Source: Chloroflexota bacterium
GTDB taxonomy: Bacteria; Chloroflexota; UBA6077; SHYK01
Length of the DNA stretch: 45,765 nt
NCBI GenBank assembly: GCA_009377635.1
Contig: WHTR01000002.1
Location: 45,300-91,064, forward strand
Reading direction: 5' to 3'
Every line of letters starts with the position of its first letter. The first letter of the stretch is position 1. Both the position numbers and the translations under genes were made by a program. Shown here piece by piece: positions 15,418 to 23,442 of the stretch. Below the pieces are notes generated by a model. It was not told the DNA's origin and ran no database searches. It worked only from the letters and a program-made list of their open reading frames with translations.

Positions 15418-15981
15418 GTGGAAAATCTCCCATCCAGCGAAGGCACCGAATCTCTGCACATCAATCCCTACACGGTCAAGGAACACGGTTGGCGCGGGCT
15501 CACGATTCCAGGCAGCCGCAAGCGGAAGTGGTACACGGTCCTCCACAACGACAAGCTCCTCGTGACCGCGCTCCTGACAGGCATCCCCGGCGAATACGGC
15601 CTCCGTCACTCCCACGAGACGGGAGAGCTCTCGATCCACTTCCGCGACGAGATGCGACCGGAGGTGACGTGGAATCCCCCGGGGGTCCTCCACGGAGGGA
15701 TGCCCCAACCAAAGGCGAATCTCGCGGACGCGGTGGCGGCCAGCCTGAAGCAGCGCGGGGCAGCGCTCCAGGCCGGCAATGCCGACGTGGCCCAACTGGT
15801 TGGCATGATCACCGAGCTGCAGCAGCAGATGGCGGAGCTCCAGCAACAGCTACGGGATGCCGTCAGCCCGGGCCCGGCCCCGCGGGTCATCATCGACATC
15901 ACGTTCCCGCCCTTCCGAACGCTGATCGACGATCCAGCGCTTCCGGAGCAGCGCGTTGTCACCGGCCAGTGGTACGACTGA
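15418..15981 (+). CDS. Hypothetical protein, cupin-like core with coiled coil
   Basis: GTG 15418 with AGGAGAG 5 bases upstream gives 187 residues; the ORF track's 14851 start is a shadow of the Rieske gene. Residues about 60-100 contain 'RHSHETGELSIHF' and 'PPGVLHGGMP', a His/Glu pattern reminiscent of a cupin or other small metal-binding fold. Residues 125-145 are Gln-rich and predicted coiled coil ('ELQQQMAELQQQLRD'). The 14-bp gap suggests co-transcription with the Rieske oxygenase and an accessory role. I do not recognise a named family. Confidence 0.6.
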   Translation: MENLPSSEGTESLHINPYTVKEHGWRGLTIPGSRKRKWYTVLHNDKLLVTALLTGIPGEYGLRHSHETGELSIHFRDEMRPEVTWNPPGVLHGGMPQPKANLADAVAASLKQRGAALQAGNADVAQLVGMITELQQQMAELQQQLRDAVSPGPAPRVIIDITFPPFRTLIDDPALPEQRVVTGQWYD

Positions 15982-16502
15982 ACGCTGAGCCGCGTGCCTT
16001 GAGAGTCAGGTGGGCGGCAGTGTCGCTTGCGCTGGTGGCGGTCATGGCGTGCGCGTCGACAACGCCCGGCCCGCCCAGCGAGCGAGCTGACAGCGCTGCA
16101 CCGTCGGAGCCAGCGGTCCACCGCCTCGTACTCAGCGTACCGGCTCCAGGCACCGAAAGCAACACCGTGCGCCTCATTGTGCAGGGCGAGGCGTGGCAGC
16201 TCAGGCCGATGTACGAGCACCTCATCCGTGTCGATTCGACCACCGGTCAGTTCATCCCCATGCTCTCCACCAAGTGGAGCGTGGAGCCGGACGGCAAGTC
16301 CTACCGTTTCAAGCTTCGCCACGGCGTCCAGTTCCACGGTGGTTACGGCGAGCTCACCGCCAAAGACGGCGTCTTTTCGTGGCAAGTCACGACGAAGGAA
16401 GACGCGATCGGCGCCAATCCAAAGCTGATCGTACTCGACGAGCCAGTCTCGGCACTCGACGTGTCGATCCAAGCGCAGATCATGAATCTCCTCAGGAGTT
16501 GA
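15969..16502 (+). pseudogene. Chimeric ORF: peptide-type solute-binding protein N-terminus fused to OppD/F ATPase segment
   Basis: The 177-residue frame begins like an SBP_bac_5 (peptide/nickel) lipoprotein: hydrophobic signal and lipobox 'VMAC' near residue 28, then 'MYEHLIRVDSTTGQFIPML' and 'SVEPDGKSYRFKLRHGVQFH'. At about residue 148 it switches, in frame, to the Walker B/D-loop region of an oligopeptide ABC ATPase ('NPKLIVLDEPVSALDVS'), then stops. A deletion joining a solute-binding gene to a downstream ATPase gene of one opp/dpp operon explains this best. Neither part is functional: the binding lobe is incomplete and there is no Walker A. The start is uncertain (GTG 15969 or TTG 15999). 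Confidence 0.8.
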
Positions 16503-16506
16503 TCCC

Positions 16507-17184
16507 ATGGCCATTTTGCTGAACAACCAGGAGCAGGAACACGCGATCACGCCGAAAGATGCAGTCGACGCGTTGGAGAGCGGGCTCCGCCAGCTGGCCC
16601 GGGGGGATGCGACGCGCCGACCCCGCATCGACAACTTCTGTCCAACCTCACGACCCGACGAGTTTTTCTGCTTTAGCTCCATGGAAGGCGTCGTGCGGGA
16701 CCCCGGCTACTACGCTCTGCGCATCAAGCCCGACGTCATTTCCTGGCCCGTCGTGAACGGGGTGCGGCGCCGCGAGACCTACAATACGCAGCCTGGCCTC
16801 TATGGTGGTCTGGTCTTTCTCTTTCGGGTGGACAACGGCGAGCTCCTGGCCATCCTGAACGACGGTTTCGTGCAGCACGGCCAGCCGGAAGAGCGGGCGC
16901 GCATCCCCGCCGGGCCCACGCCCACCAACCGACATCCCCACGCACGGTACGTGGACTGCATCGACTGGGAAACGGGAGTCCGCTACGTGCGCGCTCGGGT
17001 CGACGAGGTCACGGCTCTGGCCAGCTCGTCCTTCGGCGCCGTGGTGGGCGAAGGCGCGGCCAGCGCCGGCATCCAGGGACTCCAGTTCGCCACTGTGGCC
17101 GGGCGCATCTACGAGCGAGCCGTCGAGCAAGGACTGGGCACGCTCTTCCCGGCCGAGCTGTTCCTCCAAGACATTCCAACCTGA
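16507..17184 (+). pseudogene. Ornithine cyclodeaminase/mu-crystallin homologue lacking its NAD-binding core
   Basis: A 225-residue ORF with AGGAG upstream of ATG 16507. The first roughly 120 residues match the dimerisation part of the OCD/mu-crystallin family ('DAVDALESGLRQLARG', 'YYALRIKPD', 'GGLVFLFRVDNGELLAILND'). The last roughly 50 match its C-terminal helix region ('GIQGLQFATVAGRIYERAVEQGLGT', 'FLQDI'). The middle Rossmann domain, with the GxGxxG NAD(P) site, is missing. Family members are usually 310-350 residues, so about 100 or more have been lost. The reading frame is preserved, but catalysis is not expected. Confidence 0.75.
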
Positions 17185-17199
17185 TGCGGATGAGTCCCG

Positions 17200-17575
17200 C
17201 GAGGGCCTCGGGTCGCCGGCTGGAGCATAGGCATGAAGGTAGATAGCGCACTGGGAACGAAGAGGGCGAGGATTCCGTAGCCCACCAAGACGAGAGAAGC
17301 GGCACGCCCGATGAGCGGGCCGGGCGGTAGCGACGTCTCGGCGAAGATGAGCAGCGTCAGCGCCGCCATCGCGGCGAGATTCATCACCCGGAGCGGAACA
17401 GGGATAACGAACCGTAGCCAGCAGCACCGCAGACAGTAGGCACCGTGTTTGAGACCCATCTGCAGGGTACCCAGATAGCCATCACGCCAAGGGGCCGAGA
17501 ACGAAATCGAGCGGCGTGTGGCACTTGGCAAGGCAAATGCGCTTGGAGATCGGTCCGATCAGTTACAATGAGCCC
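17200..17575 (-). pseudogene. DUF2182 metal-binding membrane protein, frameshifted remnant
   Basis: On the minus strand one frame reads 'SKRICLAKCHTPLDFVLGPLA' and then stops. A second frame continues the same family with 'WRDGYLGTLQMGLKHGAYCL', 'CCWL', 'VMNLAAMAALTLLIFAE' and 'VLVGYGILALF'. Together they match the C-terminal half of DUF2182 predicted metal-binding integral membrane proteins, with a frameshift near 17,490 and no N-terminal half. The rest of the 17,185-17,748 gap holds no other supported gene. Confidence 0.7.
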
Positions 17576-17748
17576 CCCTAGATGGCCGGCGTTCCGGAGG
17601 AGCAAGTTCTTTACTACGATCTGCCGAAACCGCGCGCGCATGGACACCTCACCAGGACTGCGATAGAGTGGCAACCGTAAACATCTCGCTGGCCGACGGC
17701 CGCCCTTCGGTCCCGTGAGAGTGTCTTGTAAATGGACAGGAGGTCCGT

Positions 17749-18288
17749 ATGGTAATCGCGAAGGTGAGAGTCGTCGATCCTCCCAAGGAAGAAATTGCGA
17801 TCCCGACCACCCAGGCACCGCTCAAGCTCACCGGCTGGGACCACATCGCGATCGTGGTTCCAGACATGGTTGAGGCGGAGCGTTGGTACGTAGACCTACT
17901 GGGAGCGGAGGTTGTCGGCCGTTACAACTGGGGCGGCGACACGGCGCATCCCGTGACTCCCCATGAAGATATTCGGCTCGGCAAGGACGTCATCAGCCTC
18001 TTCCATGGTGACCCCACAGCTTCGAACCCGCGCATGGTCCATTACGCGTTCAACTGCCGGAGCATGGAAGAGCTGGACGTCTGGAAGGCGCACCTCGAGA
18101 GCAAGAATGTCGCGATCCGCGGTCCGATGGCTCATCCTGGCTTCGGTGCCGTGAGCATCTACTTTGAAGATCCATGGGGCTATCGGCTCGAGATCACCAA
18201 CTGGCTCCCGGATTTCGAAACAGGCAAGGCCGAGGCGCTGAAGCGCGGCGGCGGCATCATGGGCGGCGGCCCGCGCCCAACAGCCTGA
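17749..18288 (+). CDS. VOC-superfamily (glyoxalase/extradiol dioxygenase-like) protein
   Basis: A 179-residue protein with AGGAGG 6 bases upstream of ATG 17749. The vicinal-oxygen-chelate core starts at 'GWDHIAIVVPDMVEAERWYVDLLG' (metal-ligand His near residue 31). It ends with 'GAVSIYFEDPWGYRLEITNW' (metal-ligand Glu). The pattern suits a metal-dependent lyase, epimerase or dioxygenase acting on a small carbonyl or aromatic compound. The neighbouring Rieske oxygenases and amidohydrolases suggest a step in ring catabolism. The substrate is unknown. Confidence 0.82.
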   Translation: MVIAKVRVVDPPKEEIAIPTTQAPLKLTGWDHIAIVVPDMVEAERWYVDLLGAEVVGRYNWGGDTAHPVTPHEDIRLGKDVISLFHGDPTASNPRMVHYAFNCRSMEELDVWKAHLESKNVAIRGPMAHPGFGAVSIYFEDPWGYRLEITNWLPDFETGKAEALKRGGGIMGGGPRPTA

Positions 18289-18301
18289 TGTGACACTCCT
18301 G

Positions 18302-18646
18302 CTATCTCGCGACGTCGTCCGACTGCTGATTGGTCCGCGGGAAGCGCCGCTCCACGATGTCGTAAACGCTCGCCGTACCGGTGTCACGACGGACCATGAT
18401 GGCGAAACGGTCGTCATGAGGAAACGAGCAAATGGCGCGCAGCTCAGCCTTGGTGTTGGATGGCGCCTTCCCGGCCATCGCCGAGGCCGCGTACCAGTTG
18501 CGCGTCACCATGCCGATGAACCCCACCCGAAGCTTGGGAAACCGCCCCAGCAGGCCGAAGGCCATGATGAAGTAGAAGCCCCAGATGACGGGGACGGTTG
18601 CCGAGCAGATGAATGCATAGATGTTGTTTATATCCTCGGCGCTACC
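18302..18646 (-). pseudogene. Amidohydrolase (Amidohydro_2) internal fragment
   Basis: The open minus frame reads 'FICSATVPVIWGFYFIMAFGLLGRFPKLRVGFI', closely parallel to 'FFCSATIPVIWGFVHIMASGLLSRFPELRVGFI' in the intact amidohydrolase at 27,197-28,330. The similarity ends abruptly there and the remaining roughly 70 residues look unrelated. The N-terminal metal site is absent and an in-frame stop lies just upstream, so this is a relic of a paralogue. Confidence 0.72.
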
Positions 18647-19037
18647 CTCTCACGACATTGCGCACGTAACCGCCGGCCCCGACGCTGGTGAGGGCGAAGT
18701 AGGAGAGGCGCTCGTCTCCCGAATTGCGGATGCCATGGACGCGCCCGCGCGGGACGATGACGCATTCGCCGGCCCGGATCGAGACGGTGGAGCCACCCTC
18801 TTTCAGGTAGTCGCCCTGCCCTTCGAGGATGATCAGGGCGTGGGCGTTCTCCGGGTGCTGATGCGTCCCATTTTCTTGCCCGGGCTCAAGGCTCCACACG
18901 ACCAGGCTGAGATCCTGATCTGAATAGACGGGGACGACGGTCGCCTTCTCCGCTGAGAATCTACGGAAGGCCTTGGGATTGTGGACACCGCTGCCCAGCG
19001 TTTCTGGGTTCATCGCTCGTCGCTCATCCGCTTTCAT
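18642..19037 (-). CDS. Single-domain cupin protein
   Basis: A 131-residue protein; GGAGG lies 6 bases upstream of ATG 19037. The two cupin motifs are visible: 'GTHQHPENAHALIILEGQGDY' (HxH...E pattern of motif 1) and 'PRGRVHGIRNSG' (motif 2 His). Such proteins bind a divalent metal and may be dioxygenases, isomerases or sensors. It ends within the amidohydrolase relic. A damaged copy of the same gene lies at 24.85-24.99 kb, so this cupin belongs to a module that has been duplicated. Confidence 0.82.
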   Translation of the reverse strand: MKADERRAMNPETLGSGVHNPKAFRRFSAEKATVVPVYSDQDLSLVVWSLEPGQENGTHQHPENAHALIILEGQGDYLKEGGSTVSIRAGECVIVPRGRVHGIRNSGDERLSYFALTSVGAGGYVRNVVRG

Positions 19038-19279
19038 GTCGAGCCTCCAATCTCAATGAATCGTTTTTCGTCAGGCTCATCGATCTCCCGCGCGCAACCC
19101 GCCCCGCCACCCGACCTGCTCGGCCAGGTCTACGAGCACGGCCCTCTCGTCCCATCCCGCTCGTCGTCCCGACACACCTGGCCGGGCGGCGGACTAGTCC
19201 CCGCCCTACCGGAGCAACGGAACGACGCAATGGCGATATGCACGAGAAATGATCTACGAGTATATTCACCCGGAAGCCT

Positions 19280-19834
19280 ATGGCGAAGCATGTGGTTCGA
19301 CAGGTTCGACAAGCGCGCCATGAGCGGTGCCATCCCCAGGCCGGGCTTGATGAACTGGACAGTCGGAGGCAGACAGTCATCACCACGAAGGCGACCTACG
19401 ACGTGAAGCAGCTACCGGACGACCTGGCCGTGGCTGGGCACCAGATCAACTTCATGCCTGGCCAGAACGGCGTCTACCCGGCCTACAAGAGCCTGCGGAC
19501 CCGCGTCACCGCCTTCTGGTCCACCTCCGCGGCCATGGGGCCAGAGCCGCTGGTGGCGCTCATGAACGCGATCCACCGCGATGACGAGCGCAAGGTGGAC
19601 GAGATCTGGGAGGACATGCACAGGGTGCCGCCCATGGTTCCGCCCGGTGAGTTCTCGCATTTTCCGGAGTACAACGCCCAGGTGGAGAAGGTGCGCTTCA
19701 ACGCTGCGAGCTATGTCAACGCCGGCCCGTCGCGGGCTCCGTACCGCGATCTGCCCGACTACTAGCGGAAGCAGGCCGAGCTGCACGGCAAGGTCTGGGC
19801 GGAATTGCGGCGCAAGTACGCCCACGGGGAATGA
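19280..19834 (+). pseudogene. DapA-like (dihydrodipicolinate synthase superfamily) C-terminal remnant
   Basis: From about 19,370 the frame reads 'LPDDLAVAGHQINFM', 'GQNGVYPAYKSLRTRV' and 'SHFPEYNAQVEKVRFNA', which I judge closest to the C-terminal part of a DHDPS/N-acetylneuraminate lyase-superfamily protein. A TAG at 19763-19765 interrupts 'PYRDLPDY(*)RKQAELHGKVWAEL', and the frame then continues 22 codons to a TGA. The TIM-barrel front half with the Schiff-base Lys is missing. Superfamily assignment is moderate; the broken state is clear. Confidence 0.6.
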
Positions 19835-19916
19835 TCGGCCGTGAAGAGGGTAAGGCGCCTCTTCCCCACCCATTTTGGGGGAGAGACAGGGGCAACAGAC
19901 CACCGTCTACGAAGCC

Positions 19917-20870
19917 CTACCCCGCGTCGAGATGGAAGAAGCGGATGACGTTCCCGGCCAGCATCAGGTACTTCTCATCCTCCGGCACCTCTCCAAACTC
20001 CCGCTCGATCTGCTGGAGTGAATGTGGCCAGTCGCCGGCGGCGTGGGCAAAATCACTGCCCCACATGATCGTCTCGACCCCAATCTCGTGGCGCGTTCCA
20101 ATGCCGTACGGGTCGGAGAGGAACCCCCACAGGTTGTGCCGTCTCACATACTCTCTGAGCGGGACTTCGAGGAAATCGAACCCGAACTGGTCCTGCGCCA
20201 GGTACTTGTAGCGCTCATAGTTGGACTGCACCTGCACCAACGTCGATGGGAGCCAGCCGATCAAGGTCTCACCCCAGTAGATCTGCAGGTCCGGGAACCG
20301 GTCGTAGACCCCAGCCATTGCCATCTGCACCGGAGCGACAATGCCTTCGAACGTGTAGCGGAAGAACCAGGGGCGGATGGGGTCCTTGGCGAAGAACCCA
20401 CCGGCTCGATCTGGCGATTCGGACTTCTGGTAGTCGAACGTCGGCTCATCGTCGCGGGCCATCCGCGTCGAGCCCGAGCCGCAATGATGGGTGATCGGCA
20501 TCTTCATATCGAGGGCAGCAGCCCAGAAGCGGTCGTCCTCGGCAGCGGGAAATGGCTTCCCGCTGGGGTAGCGGTCGACCTGTACACCCTTCAGGCCGGC
20601 TTTGGCGCAGTACTCCATCTCCTTGATCGCGGCATCGACACCCGCCACGGGAAGCACACCGAGGGCAATCAGGCGATCAGGAGCGACGGCGGCGTATTCC
20701 TCGGCGAGATACGCATTGTAGGCATGATTGACGGCAAGATAGGCCTGGGGATCCGGGATCGAACGCAGCATGTCCAAGTTCCCGGGCTGCGTCGAGAACA
20801 TGATTTCGGCATCCACGCCGTCCTGGTTCTGCTCCTTGAGGCGTTGCATGGTCAATTCGTGAAACCGCAT
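19917..20870 (-). CDS. Amidohydro_2 family protein lacking its N-terminal metal motif
   Basis: A 317-residue protein like the ACMSD/gamma-resorcylate decarboxylase-type metal-dependent hydrolases: 'DRLIALGVLPVAGVDAAIKEMEY', 'PITHHCGSG', 'VYDRFPDLQIYWGE' and 'IMWGSDFAHAAGDWPHS'. The usual start, with the D-x-H metal motif and about 70-90 residues, is missing; this ORF begins at what is normally the 'RL.E...DGVDAEI' region. ATG 20870 has only a weak ribosome-binding site and lies 21 bp after the Rieske stop. It may be a truncated, inactive gene or be translated as a partial protein. The remaining His and Asp ligands are intact. Confidence 0.65.
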   Translation of the reverse strand: MRFHELTMQRLKEQNQDGVDAEIMFSTQPGNLDMLRSIPDPQAYLAVNHAYNAYLAEEYAAVAPDRLIALGVLPVAGVDAAIKEMEYCAKAGLKGVQVDRYPSGKPFPAAEDDRFWAAALDMKMPITHHCGSGSTRMARDDEPTFDYQKSESPDRAGGFFAKDPIRPWFFRYTFEGIVAPVQMAMAGVYDRFPDLQIYWGETLIGWLPSTLVQVQSNYERYKYLAQDQFGFDFLEVPLREYVRRHNLWGFLSDPYGIGTRHEIGVETIMWGSDFAHAAGDWPHSLQQIEREFGEVPEDEKYLMLAGNVIRFFHLDAG

Positions 20871-20891
20871 GGCGCCCCACCGGATGACGGA

Positions 20892-22124
20892 TCAAGTCCG
20901 CGCTATTGGCTCCACCGGGACCACCTGCTGCCAGGCCGCGTCGGGCGCGGTCACGAAGCTGGCGCTATTGATCTGATCGTACTGGAGGCTCGCCTCCAGC
21001 CCGGGCGGGTCCTCTCCCTGCAGATGTGCCCGCGCGCACCTCAACATCAGATGGCGCATGGCGATCACGGCACCGTCCGAGCTGCCCAGGTGCTCATGGG
21101 TCCGGTCGAGGATCGGGCCCTGGGTCTCGTTCACCGCGTGGTCCTGGGTCATCACCCCCTCGATGCCGGACATGGTGCTGGTCTTCATGGCCTCCCGGTC
21201 CTGGAGATACCAGTTGTCGAGGTTGCGGGCTTTCCGAAACCCGGCGTCCACCTGGTGGCCCCCGTTCTGGACCCGCCACTCCACGTCGACTGGCTTCTCC
21301 ACGTCGAAGAAAAACTGGAAGTGCCAACTGGTGGTGTCGTCGCGGGGGACCCACGCGTTCACGATGCGCGACTGGTCCAGGTACGTGCCGGGCGGGACCA
21401 CGGTCCAGAATGGGAGAATAAACGGCGTGACCCGTACCAGGTTGCCGCCGTCGCGAGCGCGGCGAATCGCCGCGTACCGGAACCCGTAGGCGGCGGGCTC
21501 CACTTCCAGCCTCGGCGCCAAGTCGGCGTCGGTCGCCGCGACTCGTCCATCCTCGAGGCTGCCCCACGGGGCCAGGCGGTGGAGGATGGCGAGGTGGGCC
21601 GAATCGATGCCTCCTTCGATGGCCTGGGCGTAGTTGCATTCCTCCAGGGTCTTGAAGGCGTGGGCATAGCTGGGCGGCACCTTCAGCCACAAGAACTCGG
21701 GGAAGGGCGGCACTCGGTCGGGAGGCCCCAGGTAGGCCCAGATGACCCCGCCTCGCTCTCGGGTCGGATAGGCCAGGTGCTGGACGCGCAGCGTGGCCGG
21801 CTCGCACGGGGTGTCGAGCACACGCCCCTGCACGTCCATCTTCCACCCGTGGTAGATACAGCGCAGGCCCCCGTCCTCGTTGCGTGCCAGGGCCAGCGAC
21901 GCCTGGCGGTGCGGGCAGCGCTCTGCAAGCAGGCCGACCCTCTCCTCGGTGTCGCGGAAGGCCACCAACCGCTCGCCCATCAGCTGCACCCGCGCAGGTG
22001 CGCCATCGCGCTCGGGCAGCTCCTGGGAGAGCAGCGCTGGCATCCAGTACCGTCGAATCAGAGTACCCATCGGGGTACCGGGACCAATGTGCGTCAGGAG
22101 CTCGTTGTCTTCAGCGGAGAGCAT
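20892..22124 (-). CDS. Rieske non-haem iron oxygenase, alpha subunit (tandem copy 3)
   Basis: 410 residues. Rieske ligands: 'RCPHRQ' (C-x-H) and 'CIYHGW' (C-x2-H), about residues 69-92. Mononuclear iron motif: 'IDSAHLAILH' near residue 175. 'IRRYWMPALLSQELP' near the start and 'NETQGPILDRTHEHLGSSD' near the end mark the phthalate-dioxygenase-like branch. It is last of three same-strand paralogues; the gap to the previous one is 40 bp. Expected reaction: O2-dependent hydroxylation or O-demethylation of an aromatic acid, with electrons from a reductase not encoded here. Confidence 0.88.
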   Translation of the reverse strand: MLSAEDNELLTHIGPGTPMGTLIRRYWMPALLSQELPERDGAPARVQLMGERLVAFRDTEERVGLLAERCPHRQASLALARNEDGGLRCIYHGWKMDVQGRVLDTPCEPATLRVQHLAYPTRERGGVIWAYLGPPDRVPPFPEFLWLKVPPSYAHAFKTLEECNYAQAIEGGIDSAHLAILHRLAPWGSLEDGRVAATDADLAPRLEVEPAAYGFRYAAIRRARDGGNLVRVTPFILPFWTVVPPGTYLDQSRIVNAWVPRDDTTSWHFQFFFDVEKPVDVEWRVQNGGHQVDAGFRKARNLDNWYLQDREAMKTSTMSGIEGVMTQDHAVNETQGPILDRTHEHLGSSDGAVIAMRHLMLRCARAHLQGEDPPGLEASLQYDQINSASFVTAPDAAWQQVVPVEPIART

Positions 22125-22164
22125 CTTTCCTCCCTTCAGCCACCAGCGATCCGTCTGCTAGCGC

Positions 22165-23442
22165 TTAACCCGTTTTCCTACGCGCTGCGCGGCTGACCAC
22201 TGATAGCCCCTCGGCAAGTGGGCAGGTCTCCTGCCAGCGGGCGCCCGCGGGCTGCACGAAGTCCGCACCCGCAATGCGCGCGAAGGGAATCGACGCCTGC
22301 ACGCCGGGCAGGTCCCCTCCAGCGGCTAGCGCCTGAGCAGCAGCCAGGAGATGCCGCCGCAGGGCCACGACGGCGGTGTCGGTGGCGCCCACGCGCTCCC
22401 GGGTCCGATCGACCACCATCCCCTGGATCTCGGCGAGGGCGTGGTCCTCGATGATCACCCCCTCGATGCCCGTGAAGCTGCGCAGGCGCATCGCCTCCCG
22501 GTCCTGGTCGTATCGGTTGGGCATGTCCCTGAGCTTCCGATACCCGGCGTCCAGTCGGTCCAGCCCACGGGTGGCCGTGTATTCGGCGATATCCACCGGC
22601 TCCTCGTTATTGAACCGAAACAGGAATTGCCAGTTGCTGCCGTCGTCCCGCGGCACGACCACCTGGGCCGTGGTATTGGCCCCTACGGCCGGCCCCAGAA
22701 TCAGGCAGGAGGGCATCACGTAGGAGGTCATGCGCACGTGCTCCTGGGTCTCGTCGCGTGGCCGAACCGCCGCGTACCGAAATCCATATGCCGTTTCTTG
22801 CACCTCGACGCGCGGGACCGTCTCGCGGCGGTCCAGGTCAGCCAACCGGACCCCCGCCCGCACCTGTCCATCGGTCAGGCGCCGATGGGCAATGGGGATG
22901 TGCGCCGGATCGACATCCCGCTCCAGGGATTGGGCGTAGTTACAGTCCTGGCGCACCTTGTAGGCCTGGCACTGCGTCGCTGGGAGCCGCAGCCAGGAGT
23001 ACTCGGGAAAGGGAGGCTCCCGCTCCGGCGGGCCGAGGTAGGCCCAGACCACCCCGCCGGCCTCGCGGTTCGGGTACGCCGGCAGCCGCACGGACTGCTT
23101 CACCTTACTGTCCTCTGGCTCGGTCGGGGTGTCGACGCACCGCCCCATCCCGTCGTACTTCCACCCGTGAAAGATACAGCGGATCCCGTACGCTTCGTTC
23201 CGGCCGTAAACCAGGGATGCCGATCGATGGGCGCAGCGCTCCTCCAGGAGCCCCACGGCGCCGGCGGTGTCCCGAAAAGCCACCAGGCGCTCTCCGAGAA
23301 CCTCCACCGCCACCGGCGCACCGTCCGGGTCGGCTACCTCTCGAGACAGCAGAACGGGAAGCCAGTACCGTCGAATCAGGGAGCCCATGGGAGTGCCCGG
23401 CCCGGTCCGCGTCAACAGCTCATTTTCTTCAGCCGTCAGCAT
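22165..23442 (-). CDS. Rieske non-haem iron oxygenase, alpha subunit (tandem copy 2)
   Basis: The ORF track starts at 23514. ATG 23442 ('MLTAEENELL') matches the N-termini of the paralogues and gives 425 residues, overlapping the preceding gene's end by 14 bp. Rieske ligands are 'RCAHRSAS' and 'CIFHGW'; the iron site is 'VDPAHIPIAH'. It is the most divergent of the three tandem copies: different spacing around 'RLTDGQVRAGVRLADL', and 'AEIQGMVVDRTRERVG' replaces the usual 'NETQGPILDR'. This suggests a different substrate range rather than simple redundancy. Confidence 0.87.
   Translation of the reverse strand: MLTAEENELLTRTGPGTPMGSLIRRYWLPVLLSREVADPDGAPVAVEVLGERLVAFRDTAGAVGLLEERCAHRSASLVYGRNEAYGIRCIFHGWKYDGMGRCVDTPTEPEDSKVKQSVRLPAYPNREAGGVVWAYLGPPEREPPFPEYSWLRLPATQCQAYKVRQDCNYAQSLERDVDPAHIPIAHRRLTDGQVRAGVRLADLDRRETVPRVEVQETAYGFRYAAVRPRDETQEHVRMTSYVMPSCLILGPAVGANTTAQVVVPRDDGSNWQFLFRFNNEEPVDIAEYTATRGLDRLDAGYRKLRDMPNRYDQDREAMRLRSFTGIEGVIIEDHALAEIQGMVVDRTRERVGATDTAVVALRRHLLAAAQALAAGGDLPGVQASIPFARIAGADFVQPAGARWQETCPLAEGLSVVSRAARRKTG

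Noticed and set aside
20022-22196. 724-residue plus-strand ORF
   Set aside because: It is antisense to the amidohydrolase and Rieske genes, whose minus-strand products have clear motifs; long antisense frames are expected in high-GC DNA.
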